Shown here: in pieces, positions 22,801-35,990 of the stretch
Layout of the letters: each line of letters begins with the position of its first letter
Position numbering within the stretch: the first letter of the stretch is position 1
DNA from: Ectobius pallidus
Lineage: Eukaryota > Arthropoda > Insecta > Blattodea > Ectobiidae
NCBI GenBank assembly: GCA_964059195.1
Contig: CAXKWD010000007.1
Coordinates: forward strand, 682,001 to 746,000
Length of the DNA: 64,000 nucleotides
Direction of reading: 5' to 3'
Program-made: the position numbers and the translations under genes
Notes under the pieces: generated by a model
What the model saw: the letters and a program-made list of their open reading frames with translations, nothing else
What the model was told of the DNA's origin: nothing
The model's database searches: none

Positions 22801-24736
22801 GTCACTTTAATGGGGAGTTGGCATCTTATAAACCACTGCGGGTGAAATGTGGAGACTGCCTATCTCAATTCACATGATTACGAGAATAAACACATTCCTA
22901 AGGAACAATTAATGTTTCTCATTTTGTCTCTTTCGCTATCCTAATTAAGATGTTATCTATGTTATGAAGAATTCATACATTAAGAATAAGTACAATTACA
23001 TCGTGACATTCAAATTGTATGTTTTAACAATAATACTTGCTCAACCATATCCTATTATCGTGAAAAAGATGGTTAGTTGCCACAAGTTTTGAACACTCTT
23101 CATGACAAAAGAATCGAAGTACAACACATGCTGGCGGAATATAACGAATGGAGAATCCCTGGAACTTCCACACTCTACGTCTGACTAAACTGAAGGTTAC
23201 TACGACACCTAACAAACTGTAGTAAAACGCTTCTCTGCTCCACCAGTAATAGATGTTTCAACCATTCATAATTACAGGCAATTATGTTGTATCTAATCTA
23301 CTTTGAATTAAACTATCATTTAAGTTACATTAAATAAGTAATTAAAAAAAATATACACAAAACCTGGTAAGTAGGCCTACAAATACATACAATTTATGTT
23401 TTCAATGTCATAGGATACTTCCGAGAATGTAGTTTTGCATTGTAGAACTGAACAGAATAAAATCCTGATACGTCTAGATAAATGTAACTGTTTTAAAATA
23501 GTATACATTGATAGGTGTCATTCTACTTCTTTAAAAGAACACGGCACCAGTTATTAGGCCCACACTTTCTGAAAGGTCAAAACACAACATAAGGTTTATA
23601 CGTTTCTTTCACCACATGTTACACCAGGATTGGCAAACTTTTAAGTCCCCCAAGTTACGTTGCAGACAGAAAAAATTCCTCCTGAAAAAGAGCTCTGTTT
23701 CTCACACTGAATACCGTATTACCTTCTCGTCTTGTCTCATTTACTAATGCTTTAGTTTACTTATTTAACCTTACATGCATTTATTTAATTCATTATCAAA
23801 TGTGACATGTATTCATTCAATTCCATAATAGGCCTACTTTGTTTGGAATATAAGGTGTAGCATAGTTATAGGAATGGTATTCCTAGCTATCTTTAAACAT
23901 TTATTCCTGTAATTGGCAACACAATAGTTCATGCCTTCTTACTCATGTGAAGGCAAGACACCTGCAACTGATACCAAGAATAATTAGCTAACCTAAATTG
24001 AAAACTTCAGTAACTGTCACTGTATCGGGTGCGAGAGTAACACAAAGCACTGGTCTCAAGTATAGTATCATCATTTAACTATGTACGCCTATTAGCAGTA
24101 GTACTAAGTAATTTAACGAACATCATTCGGGTTGCTGATGAAAGGAAGATGGAAGGGGGATACTAAGTGTTTTCAGTCCTCATGGAGACATAATAATGTT
24201 TACAACAATAGGCTTAATTCTATGCGTGGTGATGTAATTATTATGTTTTGTATGTATTTATGCGCATTGCAATTGGGTTTTGTTTCGACCTACTGTAAAA
24301 ATACGTATTAATTAACATTACCTAGGATCACAGTTGTGTACGCTTCTTTCATAACACGGATATAAGTATTTAACATAGCTTTTATAAACAATAAACATGT
24401 TTTCCTTTAAAACGAATGCTGGATGTGTGTAAAGAAGAAGAAAATGTTACTCTGTATTATTACCAGTTCCAGAAATAACAACGCGTAGAACAGACATGTT
24501 TTCTGCATAGCTTGCTGAACAATCATCGTTACATGTCAATCGCTTGGGCAAGGCTTTGTTATGAAATGAAATCACTAAACCGATTTGGCTTATCTTGTCA
24601 TTATATTGAATCATGACATTACTTACCGAGCATATCTCTCGTCGGCAGGCCCATTTCACTCGAACAACTAGACACTTAGACACCTGAAAATAAACTCTTT
24701 CGGGGCAAATCAGCCAAGTGTTCACGAATCCAAAAG
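22801..24736. other. Unassigned sequence
   Basis: About 1.9 kb with no gene recognised. The minus frame at 24447-24785 runs into the hAT MITE and looks accidental. Confidence 0.5.
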
Positions 24737-25371
24737 CAGTAGCGTTCCTAGGGTTGGGCGGTCCGCCCCGGGCCCCACTTACCATGGGGCCCCCATTGAT
24801 GCCACATCCTAATATAAAAATTAATGTCCCACCTGGTTTTTATTCATCTGAATTTTTGTAATAAGTAAAAAATAGCGAATTTGATGTGTTACGAATAAAA
24901 AAATGACACCAGTTACCACTGTTTTGGCATCAGGTTCATGAGTTCATGAGAGGTAAAAGCTATATTACATATTCTGAATTAATATAATCCGGATTTTGCA
25001 AATTTATTGCCTGACTCTCCGACTAAAAAGAAAACTGTTGTTTGTTACATTAAACTTTCTTGTTTTGTCATATTTAAACATAACTTTTTTTCATTTCATT
25101 ACTTTTTAATTATGTACACGTTTATATTTGGTTAATCATATAGCTTAATATTATTGCACTAATGTCTGTTTATATTCAATAAATAAATACAATAAATACT
25201 GCTCGAGTTCGCTCCCTTCATCTATTATTTTTCCATACGGATTAGCCCATGGAGACGATCAGAAAGAAAAAAAAAAGCTAGCCACAGAAAAAAGTGAAAA
25301 ATAGCCGTATTGTGGGAGGGGCCTGAAAAATAAATCCGCCCCGGGCCCCAAGTGGTCCAGTTACGCCACTG
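24737..25371. mobile_element. hAT-type MITE
   Basis: Ends are CAGTAGCGTTCCTAGG at left and, reverse-complemented at right, CAGTGGCGTAACTGG. Both run into a GC-rich GGTCCGCCCCGGGCC-like subterminal block characteristic of a widespread hAT family. Flanks TCCAAAAG (24729-24736) and CCCCCAAG (25372-25379) agree at 5 of 8 positions, a decayed 8-bp duplication. No transposase; the frames inside are shadows. Confidence 0.72.
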
Positions 25372-25629
25372 CCCCCAAGACCCCGTAAAGACTGACGGAG
25401 AAAAACTCGAACTAAGACTCTGGAAACATCTGAACTCCCGAATGTTTCTAAATGGAGAAGGCAAGGAGAAAGCAACATGGTTGCAAACAAATGCATCACG
25501 ATTAAGGCAAGGCATGATATCATATATTTATTAAGTACATCTGACTGCATTGTTGTCAAGGCCCTCAGTGATTAGCAACGCGGCTTTGTAGTGTAGTCAT
25601 GATTTCCCATTTAAAAAGCATGTTACGTT
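25372..25629. other. Unassigned sequence
   Basis: No recognised feature besides the right flank of the MITE. Confidence 0.5.
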
Positions 25630-25822
25630 TAATTAGCCGTTGCTGCGGTCAACCGATTTGGTCCAAAATAATTAGGTCTCTTGCCATGGACGTTATAAAT
25701 GCGTATACAAAGTTTCACGAAAATACGATAAAGGTATTCTAGTTTTCCTGCGTTCAGGCACATGGACAGACGGACAGACTTTTCCCGTCCTCCACACAAT
25801 CTCATAAATTACCATTCTGGCA
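25630..25822 (-). repeat. tRNA-module repeat family, subunit plus terminal part
   Basis: The reverse complement of one 150-bp subunit (GGTCAACCGATTTGGTCCAA, AATGCGTATACAAAG) followed by GACAGACGGACAGAC, CACACAATCTCATAAATTAC and CATTCTGGCACT, the terminal segment that also opens the copy at 48505. Confidence 0.7.
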
Positions 25823-26384
25823 CTCGATAAGTTGAAAATCAATGTGCGAATATATCAATGTAATACAGGAATTGTTTCAAACCATTGTATTTCGGATTTG
25901 TTCGCAATGATATCCAGGAACACCAGAGATATCCACAATTTCGTTTTAGTTCATTCGCAGTTAAATAGAATGTAGAAAATGTTATTTACTAGTTAGTGTA
26001 AAAAGAAGCATTACGATTAAAGTAAACATAAAAATAAAGCTCTATCGAGTGTGAAACCAGGCGTATAAAATGGCAACAACAAATTCACTCAAAATGTAAA
26101 ACGTAAACAAATGTTTATTGGAATCAGTGAACCACCGCCGATATCGGTAATAATAACTGCATGTATGTTATCGAGTTCTATAAGCGACTGCGATGCAATC
26201 GAAATTCATTAACTGTAAGCAAAACCAAACTGAAGGGAACATCGCTGTGTATTATCAGTGTTTATATTAATATGTAGATAACAGCTCAATCCAGTCAACA
26301 CAATTGTGGGCTTTTGTTGTCGCCTCAAAATCAATACATTTCACTTAAAATGTACATTAATTTATTATATTAGACTAGTCCACT
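25823..26384. other. Unassigned sequence
   Basis: No recognised coding region or element; may belong to the repeat beginning at 26385. Confidence 0.45.
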
Positions 26385-26690
26385 CATACGCTGTCTGTTT
26401 GATATTGACCAATAACGTTTAGCAGTTCCTCGGATATACACCAATCACGATCGTTTGCCTTATAATATCCTTCCTCGGATCGTGAGGATGCCATTTTATC
26501 GGGTAAAACGTCTGATCGTTATTGGTCACGTAAGTATCAGTGTGCAAGGATTAATACATCACATGTTGCTATTTAAGCATCACAAAAACAGATTATTTCA
26601 CACAACATAACTGATAAAATGGACGGTTCGTTACTGGGCATGTAAGGCATCAACGTACAGTGACTATTACGTCACGTGCTGCCTAATTAT
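26385..26690 (+). repeat. Dispersed repeat shared with 16690-16900
   Basis: Longer copy of the repeat at 16690-16900, in inverted orientation, with CTCGGATATACACCAATCAC, CGTTACTGGGCATGTAAGG and ATTACGTCACGTGC. It carries about 130 bp absent from the other copy. Confidence 0.6.
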
Positions 26691-26859
26691 AAATATCCAT
26701 TGATTAAAAATACAAGCTTCCATTCGGTGAAAGCTTATTCGTGTGCTTTTATATCGTTTTGACGAAAGCAACTACCACGACGCCCTCCATGTTGTGATTT
26801 GAACTATTGATAACATTGGGAACTCGAATCGATTCGTGGACTATTCATTCATCTAATAT

Positions 26860-27230
26860 GCCATCATCTTACGAACTCTATCTTCCTCACTTCCCAGAGA
26901 GATGAAATAAAACCACTCATTATTGTCTTTTATCTTTTTTATCATTTCTTTATAGTAGTCATTTCTGTCATATATTATTCAAGTAGGCCTAGTTGATTTT
27001 TTCTTTGTTTTTAATGTACGTTTCTTGAATTCACGTACATATTTCTTGTTTTGTAAGCATGTACGGTCCATGCGGACTGATGCGATTGTTTGTATTGGAA
27101 TTTGTAAAAAATTAATTACTGTAATAAACACTTACATTACATTACATTACATTTATTTCACGTTTTCGCCCTGGCTGAGTGGTAGATAAGGCCTTAACTC
27201 TACCAGGTTAAATAAATAAATAAAATAAAA
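26860..27230 (+). mobile_element. LINE 3' UTR and tail, possibly two adjacent 3' ends
   Basis: A T-rich 3'-UTR-like stretch ends with TGTAATAAACA and (CTTACATTACATTACA) near 27130-27155. A second short piece, GGCCTTAACTCTACCAGG followed by TTAAATAAATAAATAAA, resembles the common 3' end of insect LINEs. No coding part remains. Element identity is tentative. Confidence 0.45.
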
Positions 27231-27234
27231 TAAA

Positions 27235-29480
27235 AATGAATATTCTTTGAAGTTAAAAATCAGTTGAAATTAACAGGAAACGTAATTCATTAACAATAGA
27301 AAATAGATACATACATATATATAACACAATGCGTACTTGTATACAGAGAGATGTCTCATGATATGACCTCAATATTCAAACGAGTGTAAATATAGTAGAA
27401 TTTAAAATAGTAGTTAGTTTTTACCCTAAAAGATAACTGGCAAAAATGATAGCAAGAGGAAAAATCACGAAAATTAACATTTGAATCCCTGAGTCACCGT
27501 AACTTCCGAAAAACCACAGCTCGTCTGTTCACGTTGTTTAACACAAGGTAGCGAACATTCTGCGTCTACTGAGGTAGGTGATATATATCGGTTCCAGTGC
27601 CCAAACGTTTAGAGAGGATCTCGAGATCACACGCTACTCTTTTCTAGAGAAACTGAATCAACGCTCCTACTAGCACAGCCGCCTTCAAACTGAGTTCGCT
27701 TGCCAACTATCGAACACCCAGTTCTTGCAGATTTCAAGCATGAATTTCGCAGCGCATTTTAAAATTCGCCGCGTTGACGGGCCACTGTTTTCTGGAGACT
27801 GTGCTTCTGTATTCCAAAATCATCTGTTGGGATGGGTTGGCAATTGTCATGGTTGTTACTACTGTTAGCCATTGATGCAAGAGGAAACTTGTCCATACAA
27901 CTCTGATTATTGCAGAGAGAAGTAGAAGCCACAGAATAATAGCTCTGCATTACAATGTCATCTATACGCACGAGGTGGGTGCATGTTGCGATGTGTTCAC
28001 TGTGTCCTGCTGCCGTCTGCCATGCAATGTGACAAAAGAGAGCTAAATTACACGTTCTTTTGGATAACTTTTCTAAAATTGCGCTCACCTGTTTAATAGT
28101 TGTTCTTCATTCGGCATTATTACTTCCTCTGCCTGTACTATAGCTGCTATAGGTGGAGAAGTTGTTTTCCACCAGTAATGAATTTGGATTGCTTTGAGGT
28201 GATGTTCACCGAAGTCTTTATTTTAATCAACCAGCCGTACACCGTTACAATTAAGATAATAATACAGATGTGTCTCGGGTAAGACCAGATGCGGAGTGCC
28301 CCGATCATTACAAGATTGCATATTTGTATGGGCGTTACCCACGCACCTCCATTGTCAGAAACTCGTGGTAGCCTGCTTAACATTCATGCAGTCTTTTAGG
28401 TGATAACAGTATTTTCTCTTAGTGAAGTGGCTTGTCATGATTATGATATTCGGAAACAACCTGAATGATTGTTTTAGCCAGTATTTCTAAGTTTCCATGA
28501 GGAAAGATCACGTCCCAGAGGGTGCATTTAAATGACAGTTGATACAGGATCTTAAGACATCCTGTTTGCTACAAAAGTGTTATAGGTAACTTCATTACAC
28601 ACCCACAAGGTATGATTGAACAATAACAGCAGTATACAACTTCCTTATAATGACAATTTGTACACTCTATGAAAACTATGTATACACATACTAATATGTT
28701 AACAGATGCTAATGTACCCTGGCTGTAATCAGTTTATTGGTTATGTACCAGCCATGATTTTAGATAGGGATGAAGTAAATATACCTCCTAACGCAACATT
28801 GAAAGAAGTTAAACGAGCTTAGACTACCATATGAATAACTTACACAGCGGATGGTTACAACAAGGGAAGTTTTATTTGAAAGAAGTGAAAGTCGCTGTAT
28901 GTGACTTGCTCACTTCACTTACAGGAAAAACTTCCCCTTCTTCTTTTCTAACAAAGAAAAGATTTTGATACACTCTCCTACAAAGTCGGTGACCCTTGTC
29001 CACTCATTGGCAGTAAATCTAACTTGAATTCCTGTTGGGGAAACTTTCCCTTCTTTTTTTCAAAACAGGATAATGCTTTGTGGAAGAAAAGTTGGAAACT
29101 TCTCTTTATAGTTTGGTTCCATTTCACTTGCCACGGACTTCCCAAGGCGATGGCCGGTTTCGTTCAAGATTTCATAATTCATTTAGAGGAGAAAAGAAAT
29201 TCTATATAGGTAATGATAAAAGGTACAGTGAGTCTCATGCAAGAGTTGGCCAATCATGCGGGCTTCTGCGTCGCGGCGGACACAGCTCCAACTCCCGAGT
29301 GATCGGACGAAATATCTACGCAAATAAAGCCGCGATCGAAGTAATGATTCAGGTTCTCACGTTTACAGTTAAAATTACAATGAAAATAACCACGTACTTC
29401 ATCACAAGAGATGTTGAAAATGTCCTCCTCTTGCATCCACACAATACTGGCACCTTTTTAGGAAATTTTATTTCACGCTC
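27235..29480. other. Unassigned sequence
   Basis: 2.2 kb with chance frames of up to 134 residues without recognisable domains. No element ends seen. Confidence 0.5.
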
Positions 29481-29484
29481 ATAA

Positions 29485-29672
29485 GTACAACTTCCGAGTT
29501 AATTTCTCTTGTGATATTGTCTTCAAGTTCTTCTAATGTATGCGAAATTGACCTATACACTTTATTTGTCAAGTTTCCCCATAAATAATATTCACATGCT
29601 GTTAGAAGGACTTGAAGACAATATCACATAGGCCTATCACAAGAGAAATTAACTCTGTCTTGGAAAGTTGCA
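29485..29672. repeat. Fold-back inverted repeat
   Basis: The left arm (about 29485-29549) contains GAGTTAATTTCTCTTGTG and ATATTGTCTTCAAG; the right arm (about 29593-29672) contains their reverse complements in mirrored order. The right arm has about 13 extra bases around an AGGCCT palindrome. The loop is about 45 bp. It could be a MITE or an inverted duplication. Confidence 0.7.
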
Positions 29673-30858
29673 TAACTTATGATCTTAGGTAAACTACAAT
29701 TTTGCAATAAATTAGTAAATTCTAAATAAAATTTGAATAGTATATCTCCCAAGTCTTTCATATTTGGACATAATACGTAATTTGTAGTAATGAAATTTTA
29801 CTAGTACAAAGGCTGAAAATCTTATTAAGCTATTTAAGTAAATCCAAGTTTAAGCCCAACTTATAATTTTGGCTGTATAAAAGCTAATCCATGATTGTTC
29901 TACCTTCATCTAATATCAAATTTAATCAGCAAACTTTCTGAGGTTAATCTGGGTGAACTTAGATTATAAAAGTTACATAATTATTTTCGTTTATCTTTAA
30001 AATAAATGAAACTGAAATGGTAAATAATGTTTTGTTTCTATTCGCTGAATGCATTGCTTATAAGCTACACGTAGGATGCATTTGAGGTTACGTTAGGTTG
30101 TATTTTCGTTGTACAATCTGACATACTTACAATCTCTTGAAAAAATTTCTGGGATTATATTCGGAAGAAAATTCTTTCTGTTTATCAGTGATGCTATATC
30201 TTATTTCCTCTATAAAATTTACTGTGAGGGATGTCTTCTTTTCACTGTCTTGTTTTCTTTTACTGTAACAGCAAAAATCAAGGACCTAACAGCAACTGAG
30301 ACAGAAGGAAATCTAAAACTGACATTCAATTCCAAAATATAATGAATTTCTCTCGAAATCGGCGCTGTTGTCAGACGTCTTTTTATGATTATCAATTAGC
30401 ACTAAACTTAATTGGCGCGATCTATGATAGCGAATTAAACTAGGTTCATTCCTGAACTTGGATTAACCATAGAACGCCGAGAGGGGTCTATTTGACTTCT
30501 TTATACGAATCTATCGTCTTTTGCGTACTTGATTTACTAATTGCGCTTAATTTGATATCAGTGCCAAGCAAATTACACCAAGATTGCAATTACAACAGCA
30601 ATGCTTTAAAATTTAAGCAACAATTCTCTTTCAAAGGACAGGACTGTTCTTTTCCAAGTCAGTTATATGTAGGGAGCTGTGTTGAGAAGAAGACAAAGCT
30701 TATAAGATGAAGAACAATTATAGCTTTGGAAATGAATTACAGAACTAAACAATAATGTCCTTGATGGAGAGCCATTTTCAGATTTTATACTGTACTAGGC
30801 CTACCAATGTTAAATGCTCAGGAGAAGAAGTGCGAATAAATCCGGAGAGAATGTTAAG

Positions 30859-30904
<46 letters not shown>

Positions 30905-31365
30905 ATGTTTTCATTTCCTAAACTTCTCATTTATATCTGAGGCCCTACAAGTGGTTACACTCATCCTAATGTCCTGAGTGCTTCAGTGTCTGATCTTGGC
31001 GAATAATTGTGTGTTCAGTACGCAGGCAAGCTCTTTACCTGAACTGTTGATTTTGTGTTATAAATTCGAATATTTATTAAGGATATGTTAACAATAATGC
31101 TGTAATAGTAATTGTTTCAAAATAAAGGGACCATAATGTTCAAACACTGAATTTTATTATTAGAAGTCAAATTGACCTCTTTCCGGAGTTCTAGTGTTAA
31201 ACTGAACTACAATTAGTGATATTCATGCAACCAGCCTTTGTTCTATTATATTCTTTGCTTTTAAAGAAAATCTCAAAATTGAGTTATTTAGCCGAATGCC
31301 ACTTGCGTCAACATTTACTTGGGTAAGTAACAATTCTCTTTCACAGGACAGGACTGTTAGTTTTT
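29673..31365. other. Unassigned sequence with (ATT)n microsatellite and a short direct repeat
   Basis: A TTA/ATT microsatellite spans about 30859-30903. The words CAATTCTCTTTCAAAGGACA (30620) and CAATTCTCTTTCACAGGACA (31328), each continuing into GGACTGTT, form a direct repeat about 708 bp apart, the second just before the LINE. No gene recognised. Confidence 0.55.
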
Positions 31366-31621
31366 GATCACATGTTGCTTGTCTCAATGAAGAGGTTAAG
31401 AGGACTAACGTGGAGCTCATGAAGGTGTGTAAATTGTTTAAAAACTGTAACTTTATTGATATTAGCAAAATTGGTAAAAGGTTTCACACTACTCATGGCC
31501 TACATCTAAACACATTAGATAAGAAGTATGAAAGTGATAAAATTGTTGAAAGTACTGATAATCATTTTAGGAAATTAGGACAGTTTCAACCCATTGCACT
31601 TAATGCACCTTTTTTAGAGTA
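31366..31621 (+). pseudogene. LINE ORF1 remnant (end of SGNH domain)
   Basis: Reads LNEEVKRTNVELMKVCKLF, then KRFHTTHGLHLN and a basic tail ending at the stop at 31622. The HGLHLN block corresponds to the catalytic-histidine block of the ORF1 esterase in the other LINE. The nucleophile-bearing GDSH part is missing because the copy is 5' truncated. Confidence 0.7.
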
Positions 31622-31681
31622 AACAGTGGACAAAAATCCCCTGAAGTTGAAGAACGTAGGTTCTTGAGTTGTGATAGTTAA

Positions 31682-33280
31682 TTGGGTTACTCAAATACTA
31701 CAACACTACACTACATAGTTAAAGGCAAGAGAATAAGTGAAGTAAATGGAATTAAACTCCAAGATAGTCTAACAAATATTGGAAAATTTAGTTCAAAAAA
31801 CACAGAGCCTTTGCAAGATGCTGCAAATAACGTTGAGATTCTGCATTGGAATGTACAATGCCTAAGAAATAAACTTGACTCCATTGAAGATTTTGTTGAC
31901 AGAAATAAAATAGGGATTTTATGCATGGTAGAAACGTGGCTAGAGAGTGGGGAAGTTGATCTATATTTCATAAATAATTTTACAATCGCTAATTATTACT
32001 GCAGGAAAACAAGACTGCATGGAGGATGTATCATATATGTAAAAAGTTGTATTATTTACAAACCTTTAGAGGCGATAAACAATATGTCTATAGAAATGAT
32101 TATAGAAGTGACAGGTGTCCTCTTAATAGAACAAAACATAATGGTTGTATCATTGTACAGACCCGGCACTGAATGTTGGGAGTGGAACATATTTTTCTCT
32201 AGGCTTAGTTCTATATTAGAGTTTTTAAGTAAACAACAGACAAAGATCTTAGTGTGTGGTGATTTTAATATAGATTTTAAAATGGCTGATGGTGCGAGAG
32301 TTAAAGACCTAAATAATTTATTTACTTCATTCGGTATGGGAGCATGTAATAATGCAATAACTAGGCCTAACTCAACTCATGAGGGAGGTACATGTATTGA
32401 CAATATGATCACCAATTTAGATATAAACTCAACTGAATGTAATGTTATAAAATCATGGGTATCAGATCACTGGGCTCTTAGGCTATCATACAAATCTAAA
32501 AGCAGGACAAAAGCAAATCAATCTGTTAAAAATAAGGTAATACGCAGTATGAAAGTGAAAAATGTTTTAATCTTCGCAGAACTTTTAAGTAATATAGATT
32601 GGCACCGTTTGTACATTTCACCTACTACGTGTTCTAAAACCCAAATATTAATTGAAACACTGAATTCAATTATAAATTTAGTTTTTCCTTACATTAGACT
32701 TAAAAACAAGACTACATTACCTAGAAGGAATAAGGTAGTTAGTCCGGAAATAAATTACATCAGGGAATTGTGCGACTGGTCTTATCATATTTATCAAACA
32801 ACAAGAAGCGACTCTGCAAAAAAATGATACATCAGATACAAGAAACAATTCAGAACATTAATTAAACAGACTAGGCGCTTAGAAAATAACTTAATTCATT
32901 CATCAAGTAATAAAAGTAAGGCCATGTGGGATGTAATCAAAAAAGAATGTAATACTGTACTTAAGCAAGAACAGACTCAGAATAATCTCTCACCACACCA
33001 ATTCAACAACTTTTTCATAGACAAAATAAATGAACTGATTCTTGCAGTAGCTTCTAAGAATTGTACCAAAACTGCATTGGAGTACATAGAATCTAGAGTA
33101 AAACCAAGTTGCTCATTAAAATTTAAATTAGCAAGTAATTGTGAGGTGGAAAAAGTTATTAGAAATCTAAAAGCTAGTAGATGTACTGATGTTTATGGTC
33201 TGAACGCGTTAAGGATTAAACTAGGTAAAGAATCTTTGATGGGAGTCTTAACCAATATAATAAACAGTTGTATTATATAA
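31682..33280 (+). pseudogene. LINE ORF2, endonuclease and start of RT
   Basis: One reading frame from about 31682 to 33280, broken only by TGA at 32825-32827. The endonuclease shows LHWNVQCLRNKL, CMVETWLESG, CGDFNIDF and SWVSDHWALRL. After the stop the same frame continues through KSKAMWDVIKKECN to SRCTDVYGLNALRIK, the region just before RT motif 1. Its true start is unclear because the frame opens without a good ATG. The frame ends where the TIR element has inserted. Confidence 0.78.
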
Positions 33281-33602
33281 TCAGTTTTACTTTCTCGCAT
33301 ATACGTAGTATAGAGAAAGTACCGGTATTGTGATAGTGACAAAAAATCGAAGTCGAGATAACACCGGGAGAGCACGTATCATGAAGCCTAGAAACCGAAA
33401 AAAATATTTTTGGAATGACGTCTGTCCGTCTGTCCGTCTGTCCGTCTGTCCGTGGACAAGCACAGCGGATAAACGGTTCATTGTATTTACTTCATTTTTT
33501 GAATTAAGGACTTTTTCGAAATTTTGTCGAACCGCCCAGATATTTAGTTTTACAACTAAAATATATATTTTTTTTATTCATATTAAAGTCGCTTTAACTA
33601 GA

Positions 33603-34690
33603 AAGTCATATCGCGACTACAAAACTAAAATACAATACTTATACAACATTAATTACATATGGTTATACAGTTTGATGCCTTTCATGAACTTTACAACTTT
33701 ATTATGGTGTATCGGTTGTCCCAGAGCCATGGAGATGGTGACAGGAACTTTGCACCAAGTTCGTTGGTCAGTATACCTGGGGCAGTGAGTTAGTAGGTGT
33801 TCCACAGTGAGAGGAGATGTACACAGATCGCACCAAGGAGGAGGATCCCTCGAAAGGATGAATGAGTGAGTTAGAGCTGTGTGTCCAATACGCAGTCTGG
33901 TTAGGAGTACCTGATCTCTGCGACTAATGGTTACAGTGGGTTGCATAAAAGTAGGAACCGGGCAGACGTCGTGCAACTTGCTGTTAGAAGTAGATCTCCA
34001 TTGTGTTTTCCAGTTTTGAAGTATTTTACCTTTGATGAATTTCAGGAAATCATTATGAGGGATCTTGAGGTCAGGTATGCTTGTGGGATGTTTACAAGCT
34101 TCCTTAGCGGCTACATCTGCTAGGTTGTTCCCAGTTATACCACTACGGGATGGTATCCAGGCGAATACGACCATTAACTGGTTATATAACACCAAAAGTT
34201 CATTCACCAGAGAGTGAGGAGGATGCGAGTGACGTAGAGCAAGCAGAGAACTTAATGAATCAGAGAATATAATATACGAGTAGTGATTTGGACTTTTAAG
34301 TATGTATTCCAAGGCAAATTTAATGGCAAACAGTTCGCAAGAGAAAATAGATAAGTTATTAGGAAGACTGTATAGCATGGTGTGTTCTGGGAATACCACT
34401 GCGCAACCGTTGTTGCCATCACAACATCTGGATCCATCTGTATATATTGATTTATAATCGAAATATTTTCCTCGTAATTCATTGAAGAGAATAAGGTAAG
34501 TGGAACTATCTGTGGCTGACTTGGATTATTTAGTCAGAGTGGTATTGATGACAGGGGTTTTAAGCCTCCAAGGAACAACGTTTAAACTGAAGTAACGAAG
34601 AATCATAGGAGGAACTGTTAGATCGAGCTCTTTCATGTACTTAGAAATTCTAAGGGAAAAGGGTTTAATATGAAATATTAACTGAAATAT
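33603..34690 (-). pseudogene. I/LOA-type LINE fragment with RNase H domain
   Basis: The open frame at 33653-34399 (248 residues) has an RNase H domain: SCELFAIKFALEYI, FSDSLSSLLAL and WIPSRSGITGNNLADVAAKE. A cysteine/histidine block follows, WCDLCTSPLTVEHLLTHCPRY, a usual C-terminal feature of non-LTR elements carrying RNase H. A second frame at 34252-34482 continues upstream after a frameshift. The RT and endonuclease are gone, so it is a 5'-truncated copy ending near 34690. Confidence 0.78.
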
Positions 34691-35159
34691 TAAGGGGACA
34701 TTTCATGAAAACTTTTTTTTTAATTTGTTTTTTTGAAAAAATGGCTCTAACGATTTTAATAAAAATTTAAAATTGTAAACTCTTATCTGTGACCAATAAA
34801 ATGGCTATAAACGTATTTCTGCAAAAATGACTTAAGGGGTACTTTACTCGTATCCATTTTCAATTTTTCTAGATTATATCCATTACAGTAGGCGATACAT
34901 GAAAACCTATCACAGTAAAGTTGTAGGAAAATTTAAAATGAACATTTTTTGTTTAACACATTTCTTTGTACATTTAATAGATATCAAGATAAAAACGAAA
35001 TAAGGATAGCTTAAATGCGAATTTCAGAACATAAATGTCAATTAAAATATGAATGACATTTTGTTGCCCCTAGTAACAAGAAAACTATAAGCCTAATGTA
35101 CTTATTGTTGTGAAATGCAATCAGTTTAGCTCAGTCGCAATGAACACACTAAAACCAAT
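34691..35159. other. Unassigned AT-rich sequence inside the TIR element
   Basis: Two similar phrases, TTAAGGGGACATTTC near 34690 and TTAAGGGGTACTTTACTC near 34842, but no coding region or element ends recognised. Confidence 0.45.
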
Positions 35160-35345
35160 TACCAAAAGGTGGTAGGCCTATGGGCAAACCGGGAAGAGGT
35201 CCTGAGTTCAAATCAAACCTCGTGGCCGCCCAAATTCACTTGGGTTTTTCATGGTTCCGTCGTTCGCAAAGGCAAACGCCGGGTTTGTAGGACTTGCTTA
35301 TTTTCCATAACTCATCGCCGCTATGTCACTGGATATTATAATAGT
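35160..35345 (+). mobile_element. tRNA-derived SINE
   Basis: B-box-like GAGTTCAAATCAAACCTCG, followed by a body with TTCACTTGGGTTTTTCATGG, GGCAAACGCCGGGTTTG and TAACTCATCGCC. It is similar in layout to other insect SINEs and to the copy inside Helitron 3. Confidence 0.65.
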
Positions 35346-35418
35346 TTAAACTGAATATCACATAAGAAGACATCACTAAACAATAGAAACATGACGCGAA
35401 TGAGTTGTTAATATAGAC

Positions 35419-35891
35419 CAGCGTTTCTCAACCTATGGTCCGCAGACATAATTAATTAAAAAATATCATAAAGCAAGTGGAAAGTAAAGAAGTAGAAATT
35501 TTTCACATAAAATGGACATTAGATGTCAAAGTTTTTAAAATCTTCGAAAATACAGGTCATATCGACTAAATTTGACCAGGAACTCTGCAACCGTCTCATT
35601 AAAAGTGAGTAATAACATAATTCCTAATTATATTATGAAATTGGTAATACATATTAAGTCTGTTGAAAAAATAATTTTACTGTCAATAGTTTCATTCCAA
35701 TTCAATAACTGTGTTTCCGTCGGATTAAAAAAATGTATTTCGTTATAACGACCTATAATTGAATACCCCAAATATTATGAATATAGGCCTACATGTAGCC
35801 TACTTTTCAAAATGGGATGTAAAATTAGGGGTCCGTAAAGTTTTTTACTCATTTTAGAGGTCCTCGGGTTCAAAAAGGTTAAGAAACGCTG
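35419..35891. mobile_element. hAT MITE with perfect 8-bp target duplication
   Basis: The left end CAGCGTTTCTCAACCTATGG and the reverse-complemented right end CAGCGTTTCTTAACC form hAT-type inverted repeats. ATATAGAC directly flanks both sides (35411-35418 and 35892-35899). 473 bp, AT-rich inside, no transposase. Confidence 0.92.
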
Positions 35892-35990
35892 ATATAGACT
35901 AATGTTTTACGCAAACATACTAAACACGTGGTATGACCTACATGCAGTTAAAGCGTGCAATATAACCTAAGTAGTAGTAGTAGTGGTGGC

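Noticed and set aside
23620..23660. hAT-like end CAGGATTGGCAAACTTTT
   Set aside because: No partner inverted repeat or target duplication found nearby.
27759..28088. 109-residue minus frame as a host gene
   Set aside because: No recognisable domain, no supporting splice context and no continuation on either side.
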